Below are positions 42,987 through 51,050 of a DNA stretch of 64,000 bases, in pieces (within the stretch, counting starts at the first letter, position 1; the number at the start of each line of letters is the position of its first letter). Source of the DNA: Natronorubrum thiooxidans (GTDB taxonomy: Archaea; Halobacteriota; Halobacteria; Halobacteriales; Natrialbaceae); contig NZ_FTNR01000004.1 of NCBI RefSeq assembly GCF_900156475.1, forward strand, positions 1 through 64,000, read 5' to 3'. A program made the position numbers and the translations under genes. A model generated the notes under the pieces. That model searched no databases, was not told where the DNA came from, and worked only from the letters and a program-made list of their open reading frames with translations.

Positions 42987-43538
42987 TTGACATCCTCCTC
43001 CGCGTAAACGCGGAGGAATCCCGAGCGGTGGGAGTTTCAGGTCCGCAACCATGGACGCCGCCACTTCACGGGAACCCGTCTAACCCAGTCGTCGTGGTCG
43101 GTGGCTGACTGGCCATGCCAAATGGCCGTTACTCCTATCCTCGGCGTCGTCAGCGTTCGTGGTTGTTTTTGCCCGGCGAACGCCGAGTCAGCGTCAGCAG
43201 ACTCGGAGGTATCGTGGGCTTGCTGAAACAGGAGGCACGCGACCGCACTCTTTTGGAATGCGGTGTTCACCGCCTGTCTTTCGGATACTGTCGTCCGAGA
43301 GACAGGGTCTCTCGTGATCACGAAAATCTTTGATTTTCGAACGACCTCGTTACGTGGGCGGACAGGCCGCCTCCGACGGTCGTTCGGAATCCGCTCCGTT
43401 CCGACCTGACCTTACCACTGCATAGGGATTTCTGTAACTTGAACGTTAGGATTGGAAACTCGGCTATGTTCTTGACGGTGGAACATGGCACTAAGTGACG
43501 GCGCGTATCCACGGCCTTCAGGCCGTGGTATTGCGCCT
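42987..43538 (-). mobile_element. IS200/IS605-type remnant or MITE without transposase
   Basis: One edge carries TTGACATCCTCC and the perfect hairpin TCCTCCGCGT-aa-ACGCGGAGGA (42996-43017). The other carries CCACGGCCT-tc-AGGCCGTGG (43509-43528) inside an outer GGCGC/GCGCC stem (43500-43537). Such imperfectly matched subterminal hairpins are typical ends of haloarchaeal IS200/IS605/IS1341 elements. From memory the first type is the TnpB-distal (right) end, so the element reads on the minus strand. The 0.45 kb between them encodes no TnpA or TnpB. One 94-codon frame (43037-43321, minus) has no recognisable domain. It may retain an omega-RNA-like segment next to the right end. Confidence 0.62.
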
Positions 43539-43868
43539 GCTCAGCGTATAAAACCGAGTCCGTGCGACCAACAGATACGCAAGGACGACGAGCGGGACGG
43601 CGACGAGTGGCACGTGGCTGAGACCGAAGACAGTCGCCCCGAGTGCCAGATTGAGCAGCGATACCGTGTACAGTACGACGGCTGCGATCCACCCCATCAG
43701 CGCCCCTCGCCAGAGCAGGTAGGAGACAGCGAGCCCTGCGATGCCCGTGTAAAACGCAAATGATGGCGCAGAGAGACTCGCTACGACTCGCTCGAGGCTG
43801 TACAATACCGTCAGCAAAACGACAGCGAGCACGCCGAGAGGGCGGGTGAGCGCGGATTCTCCGTCCAT
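43518..43868 (-). CDS. Small four-span membrane protein running into the mobile-element end
   Basis: This 116-residue protein has four hydrophobic helices (PLGVLAVVLLTVLYSLERVV, SFAFYTGIAGLAVSYLLWRG, MGWIAAVVLYTVSLLNLALG, HVPLVAVPLVVLAYLLVAR). The stop codon lies inside the terminal hairpin of the adjacent IS200/IS605-like element. The last residues (about RRNTTA) are therefore encoded by element DNA, and the native C-terminus may have been replaced. The four helices appear complete, so the protein may still work. Function is unknown. Confidence 0.6.
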   Translation of the reverse strand: MDGESALTRPLGVLAVVLLTVLYSLERVVASLSAPSFAFYTGIAGLAVSYLLWRGALMGWIAAVVLYTVSLLNLALGATVFGLSHVPLVAVPLVVLAYLLVARTRFYTLSRRNTTA

Positions 43869-43980
43869 GGTGAGAGATACGACCGAGCACGGATAAGTAT
43901 ATCTTCCAATACGAACTGTGTTGAGCTCTATAACAGATACATAGAAATAACTTTATTTGTTGTGGACCAAACCTGTGGCG

Positions 43981-44463
43981 ATGCCAGAACCGTCCCGGCG
44001 TTCGGTCCTCCAAGCACTCGGCGGCGTGGGTCTCGGTGTCGCAGCCTCGAGACAGCCACACTGGCCAGGCTTTTTCGGCGGGCATATCGAGGCAGCGCCG
44101 CTCGAACCGCTGCTCGACGCCGACGGGCAAGACGATCAGCTTCCGCCGGACGAGTTCGTGACCCCCCACGATGATGACCTGCTCGTCGACCTCGACTCGC
44201 TCCACGCAGCACTGGAACGAGCCGACGAGCAGGTCACGCTCTCGCGGCGAGAGTTTGGCACTGCGTTCGCTGCCCTCGAGGAACTCCCAGTGTTCGACCC
44301 CCACCGTCACGAGGGACACGATCATCCGGCAGTCGCTCGTGGGCTCTACATCCGTGATCTCGAGTATACGTACCGGGTCCAACTCGTTCCCTGGTGTAGT
44401 GACACGTGGTTGATTCGGACGCGAGGAACGCCCGAAGGATTGGCCAGCTGTCACGAGCGATAG
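43981..44463 (+). CDS. Tat-exported protein of unknown function
   Basis: This 160-residue protein starts MPEPSRRSVLQALGGVGLGVAAS, a twin-arginine signal without a lipobox cysteine. The mature part is acidic. A helix-rich segment (DLDSLHAALERADEQVTLSRREFGTAFAALEELPVF) is followed by a His-rich motif DPHRHEGHDHPAVARG and a C-terminus with two cysteines. The His cluster suggests metal binding. A TTTATTTG element lies about 27 bases upstream. No family is recognised. Confidence 0.6.
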   Translation: MPEPSRRSVLQALGGVGLGVAASRQPHWPGFFGGHIEAAPLEPLLDADGQDDQLPPDEFVTPHDDDLLVDLDSLHAALERADEQVTLSRREFGTAFAALEELPVFDPHRHEGHDHPAVARGLYIRDLEYTYRVQLVPWCSDTWLIRTRGTPEGLASCHER

Positions 44464-44603
44464 TCGAGCCTATGACTCCCCAAACAGGCGGTCAACAGTC
44501 TCTTACCTGAGACCGGCACCGAAACGGACCCTCTCGAGCCTCGAGGCGGCAAGGCCGGCCCCGTTCATGACCGTTTTGCCGTCGCCATCGAAACACACGC
44601 GGG

Positions 44604-45707
44604 ATGACCGACCTGTTTACGTCACTCGAGTTGCGCGGCCTCGAGATCCCCAACCGAATCGCCGTCTCGCCGATGTGCCAGTACTCCTGTGAGCCCGACG
44701 GGCTCCCGACGGAGTGGCACCGCGTCCACCTCGGCAGCCGCGCCGTCGGCGGTGCCGGCATCGTCATGACCGAAGCCACCGCCGTCGAACCGCGCGGGCG
44801 GATCACGCCCTACGATCTGGGCATCTGGAGCGACGAACACGCCGAGGCGCTCGAGCCGATCACCGCGTTCATCCGCGAGCAGGGTGGGGTGCCGGGGATT
44901 CAACTGGCTCATGCGGGTCACAAGGCGAGCAAGTGCCGTCCGTGGGACGGTAACCTCCCGATTCAGCCCGACGAGACCGACCCCGACGGCGCGTCGGGCT
45001 GGGAGGTCCTCTCTCCGTCGCCCGATGCCTATCCGCCGTTCGACGGCGACCGACCCGCGATGAAACGAGCCGACACGGACGACATTCAGGGCGTGATCGA
45101 CGCCTACCGAGCCGCGGCCGAGCGATCGCTTTCGGCCGGTTTCGAGATCGCCGAAGTTCACGCGGCCCACGGCTATCTGCTCCACGAGTTCCTCTCTCCC
45201 GTGACGAACCACCGTGAAGACGACTACGGCGGGAGCTTCGAGAACCGCACGCGCCTGCTTCGGGAAATCGTCGACGCGGTCCGAGATGTCTGGCCCGAGG
45301 ACAAGCCCGTCTTCGTTCGCATTTCGGGTACCGACTGGCTCGAGGGGAGAGACGCGTGGGATATCGACCAGTCCGTTCGACTGGCTGACGACCTCGCCGA
45401 CCGCGGCGTCGATCTGATCGACGTCAGTTCGGGCGGGCTCCACCCCGACCAAGCGGTTCCCGGCGGGCCGAACTTCCAGGTGCCACTCGCCGAAGCGGTC
45501 CGGGAGGGTGCAGACGTCGCCGTCGGTGCAGTCGGCGGCGTCACCGAACCCGAACAGGCCGACGCACTCGTCCGCAACGGCCGCGCCGACGTCGTCCTCG
45601 TCGGCCGGGAGTTCCTCCGCGATCCGTACTTCGGGCTCCGTGCGTCCGACGACCTCGAGGACGATCCGATGGCATGGCCGGAGCAGTACCGGCGGGCGGT
45701 TCAGTAA
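44604..45707 (+). CDS. NADH:flavin oxidoreductase, Old Yellow Enzyme (YqjM-like)
   Basis: This 367-residue FMN-binding TIM barrel reduces activated alkenes with NAD(P)H. YqjM-type features are the Cys25 in SPMCQYS, the substrate-binding His pair H186/H189 in EVHAAHGYLLHEFLSP, and DDYGGSFENRTR. The FMN phosphate site GAVGGVTEPEQADALVRNGRADVVLVGREFL is also present. It is tail to tail with the isoprenylcysteine-methyltransferase-like gene. The substrate is unspecified. Confidence 0.92.
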   Translation: MTDLFTSLELRGLEIPNRIAVSPMCQYSCEPDGLPTEWHRVHLGSRAVGGAGIVMTEATAVEPRGRITPYDLGIWSDEHAEALEPITAFIREQGGVPGIQLAHAGHKASKCRPWDGNLPIQPDETDPDGASGWEVLSPSPDAYPPFDGDRPAMKRADTDDIQGVIDAYRAAAERSLSAGFEIAEVHAAHGYLLHEFLSPVTNHREDDYGGSFENRTRLLREIVDAVRDVWPEDKPVFVRISGTDWLEGRDAWDIDQSVRLADDLADRGVDLIDVSSGGLHPDQAVPGGPNFQVPLAEAVREGADVAVGAVGGVTEPEQADALVRNGRADVVLVGREFLRDPYFGLRASDDLEDDPMAWPEQYRRAVQ

Positions 45708-45720
45708 GTCGCTGTTCGAT

Positions 45721-46311
45721 TCACCAGAGCCCCGGGAGCAGCCGATGCGGCGTCTGATTGGTATATTCGTCGTAGGACTCGCCCAACGTCTCCCGAAGGG
45801 CTCGTTCTTCGACGCGGATCCGGTAGCCGTACGCGAGCAGGCCAGCACCAGTCACGACTCCGAGCCCCATCCACGTCCCACTGGCGACGCCGAGTCCGAC
45901 CAGCGAGAGGAACCCGCCCGTATACGATGGGTGTCTGACCCATCGATAGGGACCCGCAGTGACAACATTGTCCGTCTCGTCGATATCAACCTCGAGCGAA
46001 AAGTACTCGCCGAGCGTCCAGACCGCATACTGGCGGATGGCGATGCCGACGAACACGAGCCCGATCCCGAGCCAGAACGTGCCAACGGGACGTGGGAGAG
46101 CGGGCACGGACAGCAGTTCGGGACCCAACGCGGCAGCCAGCGCGCCGCCACTAACGGCCCCACCAATGACGTGCTTCGACCATCGATCCTGCGTGGTATC
46201 CGACTGGCCACCGTGTCGAACGCCGATGCTGAGGTCCGAGACGACCCACAGTCCGATCGAACCGAGGAACACGTACAGATACGGGGGTTGTGAATACAGC
46301 GGTAGCGCCAT
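45721..46311 (-). CDS. Isoprenylcysteine carboxyl methyltransferase-family membrane protein
   Basis: This 196-residue membrane methyltransferase has four or five hydrophobic helices. The family's S-adenosylmethionine-binding C-terminus is present: GPYRWVRHPSYTGGFLSL, then RIRVEERALRETLGESYDEYTNQTPHRLLPG. The ICMT/PEMT-like family methylates membrane-linked substrates, and the target here is unknown. It is monocistronic, with an A/T-rich promoter beyond its start (TATATAGCTATTAATAA on the plus strand). Confidence 0.82.
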   Translation of the reverse strand: MALPLYSQPPYLYVFLGSIGLWVVSDLSIGVRHGGQSDTTQDRWSKHVIGGAVSGGALAAALGPELLSVPALPRPVGTFWLGIGLVFVGIAIRQYAVWTLGEYFSLEVDIDETDNVVTAGPYRWVRHPSYTGGFLSLVGLGVASGTWMGLGVVTGAGLLAYGYRIRVEERALRETLGESYDEYTNQTPHRLLPGLW

Positions 46312-46420
46312 GGCGACTACGCGTTCACGTCACTATATAGCTATTAATAATCTGTCTTTTCCCGCGGTCAAAATGGAGACGCGACGAGACAGTCAGGAGG
46401 AGAATCCGTTTCGAGAGCCT

Positions 46421-46480
46421 TACTCGTCGGTCCACTTGATCGAACAGCCCTACTCGTCGGTCCACTTGATCGAACAGCCC
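46421..46480 (-). repeat. Exact 30-base tandem duplication over the redoxin stop codon
   Basis: The 30-base unit at 46451-46480 is repeated without change at 46421-46450. On the minus strand it encodes GCSIKWTDE and the junction region of the stop. The second copy re-creates the same peptide in frame after the first stop, followed by a second stop. Confidence 0.85.
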
Positions 46481-47013
46481 TGCGAGGGCTGCCACTCGAG
46501 GTCGACCGCCTCGCCCGCGAGGACGGCGTCGATCGCCTCCCGGATGTGGAACCGCGTCGGTTCGTCGTCGGGGTTCAGCGCGTCGTCGAGGCGACCCTGG
46601 TACACGAGTTGGAACTCACCGCCTGCGTTTTCGAACAGGAACGGGTCCGGTGTACAGACCGCGCCATAGGCTCGAGCGACGTCTTGGCTCCCGTCGCGCA
46701 GGTAGGCGTCGTACTGGATCGTGCCGTCCTCGACGTACTCGCGCATCTTCTCGACGGAGTCGTCGGGGTACTCGTCGGCGTCGTTGGGGTTGATCCCGAC
46801 GACTGCGACGTCATCGTACTCGGCGGCCACCTCGTTCAGTAGCTCGAACTTCGCTTTAGCGTACGGGCAGTGGTTGCACGTAAAGACGACCAGCAGCGCC
46901 TCGTTGTCGGCGAACGATTCGAGGGTGTAGGTGTCGCCGTCTGCGCCCTCGAGTTCGAACGCGGGGGCGGCGTCGCCGGCCGCGAGTTCGGAGTCTGATT
47001 CTTTGAGTACCAT
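46450..47013 (-). CDS. Thioredoxin-fold peroxiredoxin/AhpC-like protein
   Basis: This 187-residue redoxin has active-site motif FTCNHCPYAKAK (C46-x2-C49), preceded by APAFELEGADGDTYTLESF and followed by VVGINPNDADEYPDDSVEKMREY. TPDPFLFENAG carries the family cis-proline region. It resembles the DUF899/thiol-disulfide oxidoreductases with TCNHCPY motifs. The ATG (MVLKES) is chosen over an upstream basic extension. The last nine codons are tandemly duplicated beyond the stop. It is divergent from the acidic protein gene at 47.15 kb. Confidence 0.87.
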   Translation of the reverse strand: MVLKESDSELAAGDAAPAFELEGADGDTYTLESFADNEALLVVFTCNHCPYAKAKFELLNEVAAEYDDVAVVGINPNDADEYPDDSVEKMREYVEDGTIQYDAYLRDGSQDVARAYGAVCTPDPFLFENAGGEFQLVYQGRLDDALNPDDEPTRFHIREAIDAVLAGEAVDLEWQPSQGCSIKWTDE

Positions 47014-47150
47014 GGTCGTGGGTTCCGGACGTGACGGCTTAAACGTCGTGTTCAGGAGACTCGATCGCTGTCGTCGCCCTGGGGAGCTGTTGGTCCAGCG
47101 GACGGTCAACACGGCCCACATATTTGTACCCCCCGTGAGATCGATATCAT

Positions 47151-47801
47151 ATGCAAACGCTCGAGATCACGGACGACCAGTACGCTGCTATCCAGTCGCT
47201 TCGCGAAGCGATCTCCGAGGACGTCGTCGGCGAGTACGGCTTCGTCCGCGAACGCGACGCCGTCCAGTTCCTGCTCGATAATCTCGACGACGACGCGGCT
47301 GTCGAACTCGAGGCAGCGGTCGAATCCTCGGCGACCGACGACGTCGCCGCTTCCGTCGGGGCTGCAATCGAGGGGGAGACTGATCCACACGCCCTCGAAG
47401 AAGTCTCCTACGTCGAAGACGAGTCGGTCACGGACGACGCCGAAGCCGACGCCGACCCCGACACCGAGGCTGACAGTGATTCGATGGGCGAGTTGAAAGG
47501 CGACTCGAGTGATGGCGAAGCCGACACCGAGGAACAAGACGACAGCGATGCCGGGAACGAACCAGACTCCGGTCCCGACGGCGATGTGATCGATGCTGAC
47601 GCGTCCGGCGGTGCCAGCGGCGATGCCGACGACGACGATATGTTAGACGAGATGATGAGCCTCCTCGAGACCCACGACGACAAGTGGGGCGAAGCCACGT
47701 CGGCGGACTACCGCTACAGCGTCGAGTTGCCCGACGGCACGACAGAACAGGTCCAGACGAAAGACGACGTGCGGGCGCTGTTGTTCAAAAACTACCGATA
47801 A
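47151..47801 (+). CDS. Acidic two-domain protein of unknown function
   Basis: This 216-residue protein has a helical N-terminal domain (MQTLEITDDQYAAIQSLREAI...RERDAVQFLLDNL). That domain resembles a ribbon-helix-helix antitoxin-type module. A 100-residue Asp/Glu/Ser-rich linker follows. The conserved C-terminus is DDKWGEATSADYRYSVELPDGTTEQVQTKDDVRALLFKNYR. The linker is low complexity. A TATTTGTA element lies about 28 bases before the start. I do not recognise the family. A DNA-binding role is possible from the N-terminus only. Confidence 0.6.
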   Translation: MQTLEITDDQYAAIQSLREAISEDVVGEYGFVRERDAVQFLLDNLDDDAAVELEAAVESSATDDVAASVGAAIEGETDPHALEEVSYVEDESVTDDAEADADPDTEADSDSMGELKGDSSDGEADTEEQDDSDAGNEPDSGPDGDVIDADASGGASGDADDDDMLDEMMSLLETHDDKWGEATSADYRYSVELPDGTTEQVQTKDDVRALLFKNYR

Positions 47802-47913
47802 CCCGACCGGCGGTCCCGTCGACCGGGGCCCGTTCGATAGTCATCGGGAAGTATGACAGTCAGTACGTCCGAACATGCGCTTTATATCGTTCGTGAGTGT
47901 AATGTGTAGTAGC

Positions 47914-48027
47914 ATGAGCCGAGCACACCGCTTCCAGCTGGAAGCAGATATTACCTGCCCCGAGTGCCGACAGCGGATCCCTATGCAGGCCCAGATCTGC
48001 CCGCGGTGTGAAGTGTCGTTGCACTAG
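47914..48027 (+). CDS. Small zinc-ribbon protein, 37 residues
   Basis: This very short gene encodes MSRAHRFQLEADITC and so on, with two paired cysteines, CPECRQRI and CPRCEVSL, forming a complete four-Cys zinc ribbon. TTTATAT at 47881-47887 lies 27-33 bases upstream of the ATG, correct for a leaderless transcript. An in-frame ATG four codons earlier (MCSSM) is an alternative. Such micro-proteins are numerous in haloarchaea and some affect stress or biofilm traits. It lies just before the Lrp-type gene. Confidence 0.65.
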   Translation: MSRAHRFQLEADITCPECRQRIPMQAQICPRCEVSLH

Positions 48028-48091
48028 TCCCGTTTCACTCTCCCAGCCGAACAACGGTAGAACTTTACTCGCGCTTGCATTTCTGGGAGAT

Positions 48092-48577
48092 ATGAGCGAA
48101 CGCGAGGTACTCGAGTTGCTTCGTGAGAACGCACGGTATTCGACGGCGGATATCGCGCGAATGACCGGCCTCGAGGAGTCCGAGGTCGACGACACGATCG
48201 AGGAACTCGAGGCAGCAGGTGTGGTTCGTGGATATCAGGCGGTCGTCGACTGGGACAAACTGGAAGACGAGCGCGTCCGCGCCGAAGTCGAGTTGAACGT
48301 CACGCTCGACCGCGAGACGGGCTACGACGACATCGCAGAGCGCCTCGCACGGTTCCCCCAGGTCAAAGCCTTACGGCTGGTCAGCGGCGACTACGACTTC
48401 GATATGGAAGTCGAGGGTGACTCCATCCGCGAGGTCTCTCAGTTTATCAGTGAGAAGGTCGCACCCGTCCCCGAGATCACCCAGACGGTCACCCATTACG
48501 TGATGACTTCCTACAAAGAAAACGGGATCGAGCTCGGTGACGGCGAAGACGACGAGCGGCTGTCGTTCTCACCCTAA
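48092..48577 (+). CDS. Lrp/AsnC-family transcriptional regulator
   Basis: This 161-residue regulator has an N-terminal helix-turn-helix (LLRENARYSTADIARMTGLEESEVDDTIEELEAAGVV). A RAM/Lrp effector domain follows (RVRAEVELNVTLDRETGYDDIAERLARFPQVKALRLVSGDYDFDMEVEGDS). Family members sense amino acids. An AACTTTACTC promoter element is at leaderless distance from the ATG. The aminotransferase gene starts two bases after its stop, so it is likely to respond to the amino acid that enzyme makes or uses. Confidence 0.92.
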   Translation: MSEREVLELLRENARYSTADIARMTGLEESEVDDTIEELEAAGVVRGYQAVVDWDKLEDERVRAEVELNVTLDRETGYDDIAERLARFPQVKALRLVSGDYDFDMEVEGDSIREVSQFISEKVAPVPEITQTVTHYVMTSYKENGIELGDGEDDERLSFSP

Positions 48578-48579
48578 TC

Positions 48580-49740
48580 ATGACGTTCGAACTGTCCGAA
48601 CGCGTTCAGACGGTGCCGCCGTCGGGGATCCGACGGTTCTTCGAGATCGCCGAGGAACGCGACGACGTCATCTCGCTTGGAGTCGGTGAGCCCGACTTCT
48701 CGACGCCGTGGGCGGCACGCGACGCCGCGATCACCTCTTTAGAGCAGGGCAAGACCTCCTACACGGCAAATCGCGGCAAACGCGAACTCCGCGAGGCGAT
48801 CGCTGACTACGTCGCCGACCGATTCGAGCTGGGCTACGACCCCGAAGAAGAGATCATCGTCACCGCGGGCGCAAGCGAGGCCGTCGACCTCGCCTTCCGG
48901 GCTTTTGTCGATCCCGGCGACACGGTCGCGATTGCCCAGCCATCCTACATTTCGTATGAACCCGGCGTGATCTTCGCCGGCGGCGAGGTGCTCTCCGTGC
49001 CGACGACGGAAGAAGACGAGTTCCGACTCACTGTCGAGGGCCTCGAGCAAGCGGGTGCAGACGAGGCCGACATGCTCGTGCTCTGTTATCCCAACAACCC
49101 GACGGGCGCGATCATGACCGAGGCTGACCTCGAGCCAATCGCCGAGTTCGCCCGCGAGCACGACCTGATGGTGCTCTCCGACGAGATCTACGCCGAACTC
49201 ACCTACGACGGGAACGAACACGTGTCCATCGCGAGTCTCGAGGGGATGCGCGAGCGGACCATCGTTTTCAACGGGTTCTCGAAAGCCCACGCGATGACCG
49301 GGCTTCGGCTGGGGTATGCACTCGGTCCCGCCAAGGCGATCAACGCGATGAACAAGATCCACCAGTATACGATGCTGTCGGCCCCGACGACAGCCCAACA
49401 TGCCGCACTCGAGGCGCTCGGCTCCTGTGAGAACGACGTCCGGGATATGGTCAACGAGTACGACCGCCGCCGCCAGTTCGTCCTCTCGCGGTTCCGCGAG
49501 ATCGGGATGGACGTCTTCGAGGCCAAAGGGGCGTTCTACTGCTTCCCCGAAGTGCCCGAGGGCTTCACCGCCGAGGAGTTCGCCGAGGGCGTCCTCCGCG
49601 AACAGGGTGTCGCGGTCGTCCCTGGCGACGTCTTCGGCGAGGGTGGCGAGGATCACCTGCGGATCTCCTATGCGACCGGGCTCGACGATCTCCGGAAGGC
49701 CTTAGCCCGAATCGAAGCGTTCGTCGAGGAACACGCGTAG
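48580..49740 (+). CDS. Pyridoxal-phosphate aminotransferase, class I/II
   Basis: This 386-residue cytoplasmic fold-type I aminotransferase has the PLP lysine K235 in NGFSKAHAMTGLRLGY. The substrate and cofactor motifs LGVGEPDFSTP, YTANRGKRELREAIA, CYPNNPTGAIM and VLSDEIYAEL are of the aspartate/aromatic group. It is coupled to the Lrp-type regulator just upstream, which suggests control by an amino acid. The exact substrate (Asp, aromatic or Ala) cannot be read from the sequence. Confidence 0.93.
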   Translation: MTFELSERVQTVPPSGIRRFFEIAEERDDVISLGVGEPDFSTPWAARDAAITSLEQGKTSYTANRGKRELREAIADYVADRFELGYDPEEEIIVTAGASEAVDLAFRAFVDPGDTVAIAQPSYISYEPGVIFAGGEVLSVPTTEEDEFRLTVEGLEQAGADEADMLVLCYPNNPTGAIMTEADLEPIAEFAREHDLMVLSDEIYAELTYDGNEHVSIASLEGMRERTIVFNGFSKAHAMTGLRLGYALGPAKAINAMNKIHQYTMLSAPTTAQHAALEALGSCENDVRDMVNEYDRRRQFVLSRFREIGMDVFEAKGAFYCFPEVPEGFTAEEFAEGVLREQGVAVVPGDVFGEGGEDHLRISYATGLDDLRKALARIEAFVEEHA

Positions 49741-49814
49741 TCTCGACGACGGAATCGACGCACCGTCCGGCGCGAGACACGAACTGTTTTCCTGCTCGCC
49801 CACACCTCCTCGGT

Positions 49815-51038
49815 ATGGTCGAGTACCGTCCCATCCCCGACGAACGGGACGTCTTCCACGAGTACCGCAGCTACGCGTTCCGGCCGGAATCGGGAGTGCC
49901 GACGTACGACCCCGACGAACACGAGACGCCGCGAGCGACGCTTGGCTCCCGCCGCGGGCTGTACGACCCCACAGCAGACGATACGGCCCCGCGGACCGTC
50001 TGTCGACACTACTGGCTCGAGACCCACGTTCGCGGTGAGCCCCACCGAACCGCCGGGCTCGCGTCGGTCGCGACGCCGCCGGAGTACCGCCACAGCGGGT
50101 ACGTCCGTCGACTGCTCGCCAACTCGCTCGCGGAGTATCGCGACCGAGACGTCCGATTCTCGGTCCTGTGGCCGTTTCGTTATCGCTTCTACCGACAGTA
50201 CGGCTGGGACACGGCAAACAGCATCGTTACCCACGAGTGTGCGCCGACGGCACTCGAGTTCGCGACTGGCGCTGTCGACACCGAGGGAACGTTCCGTCGA
50301 CTCGAGGCCGACGAGTACGACCGTCTCGAGCAGGCCTACGACGCACACGCCGAGCGATACGGGCTCGCACTCGAGCGCGACGAGCAGTGGTGGCGACGGC
50401 GCGTCTTCGCCGGCCACGACCGCGACCCGTTCGTCTACGCCGTCGAACGTGACGGCGAGGTTCGTGGATATCTCGTCTACACGATCGACGACGACTCGAA
50501 CGGGCGGACGATGGCCGTCTCCGAACTCGTCGCCGTCGACCACGACGCCCTGCTGGCACTGCTCGCGTTCTGTCACAGACACGACTCACAGATCGAGCGA
50601 GTTCGCTTGCGAGTGCCCGGGGACGTCCCGATCCGAGACATCGCTCGAGATCCCGACGAGATCGACACCGTCGTCGAAGACGGCCCGATGGTTCGAATCG
50701 TCGACGTCGCCGAGACGCTCTCTGCCTGTTCGGCTCCCGCGCTCGAGACCGACGTGACGATCGCCGTCGACGATCCGCTGGCCGACTGGAACGACGGGAC
50801 GTTCAGACTCGAGGGGGCAGACGGGAGGTCGGCGTGTACGCGACTGGCAGACAGCATCGATCCGGAAAGCGCCGACATACGCCTCGACGTTGCCGCCCTC
50901 TCACAACTCGTCGTCGGCTCCCAGTCGGCACCACGCCTCGAGCGAACGGGCCGACTAACGGCCACGGATTCGACCGCTCTCAAGACCGTCACGACGTGGT
51001 TTCCCGAAACGGATGTCTACCTCGGCGAGTATTTCTGA
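49815..51038 (+). CDS. Eis-like GNAT acetyltransferase with C-terminal SCP2-like domain
   Basis: This 407-residue protein has an N-terminal GNAT region. GLASVATPPEYRHSGYVRRLLANSLAEYRDRDV (about 75-107) carries the acetyl-CoA loop pattern R-x-x-G-x-V/x. The second tandem GNAT half is around 150-260 (RGYLVYTIDDDSNGRTMAVSELVAVD). The C-terminal SCP2-like domain (about 300-407) is typical of the Eis (enhanced intracellular survival) family. Eis enzymes acetylate amines on peptides or aminoglycosides, and the archaeal substrate is unknown. It ends 12 bases from the convergent amidase. Confidence 0.8.
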   Translation: MVEYRPIPDERDVFHEYRSYAFRPESGVPTYDPDEHETPRATLGSRRGLYDPTADDTAPRTVCRHYWLETHVRGEPHRTAGLASVATPPEYRHSGYVRRLLANSLAEYRDRDVRFSVLWPFRYRFYRQYGWDTANSIVTHECAPTALEFATGAVDTEGTFRRLEADEYDRLEQAYDAHAERYGLALERDEQWWRRRVFAGHDRDPFVYAVERDGEVRGYLVYTIDDDSNGRTMAVSELVAVDHDALLALLAFCHRHDSQIERVRLRVPGDVPIRDIARDPDEIDTVVEDGPMVRIVDVAETLSACSAPALETDVTIAVDDPLADWNDGTFRLEGADGRSACTRLADSIDPESADIRLDVAALSQLVVGSQSAPRLERTGRLTATDSTALKTVTTWFPETDVYLGEYF

Positions 51039-51050
51039 CGGCGGTGTCGA

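Noticed and set aside
43037-43321. A 94-codon frame inside the IS200/IS605-like remnant as a TnpB C-terminus
   Set aside because: It has no zinc-finger cysteines or RuvC-like residues expected for TnpB, so it is not called as a gene.
43318-44454. A 378-codon minus-strand open frame across the mobile element and the Tat protein gene
   Set aside because: It overlaps the coding strand of the Tat-signal gene and the element hairpin, is Arg/Ser-rich and has no domain. It is a high-GC shadow frame.
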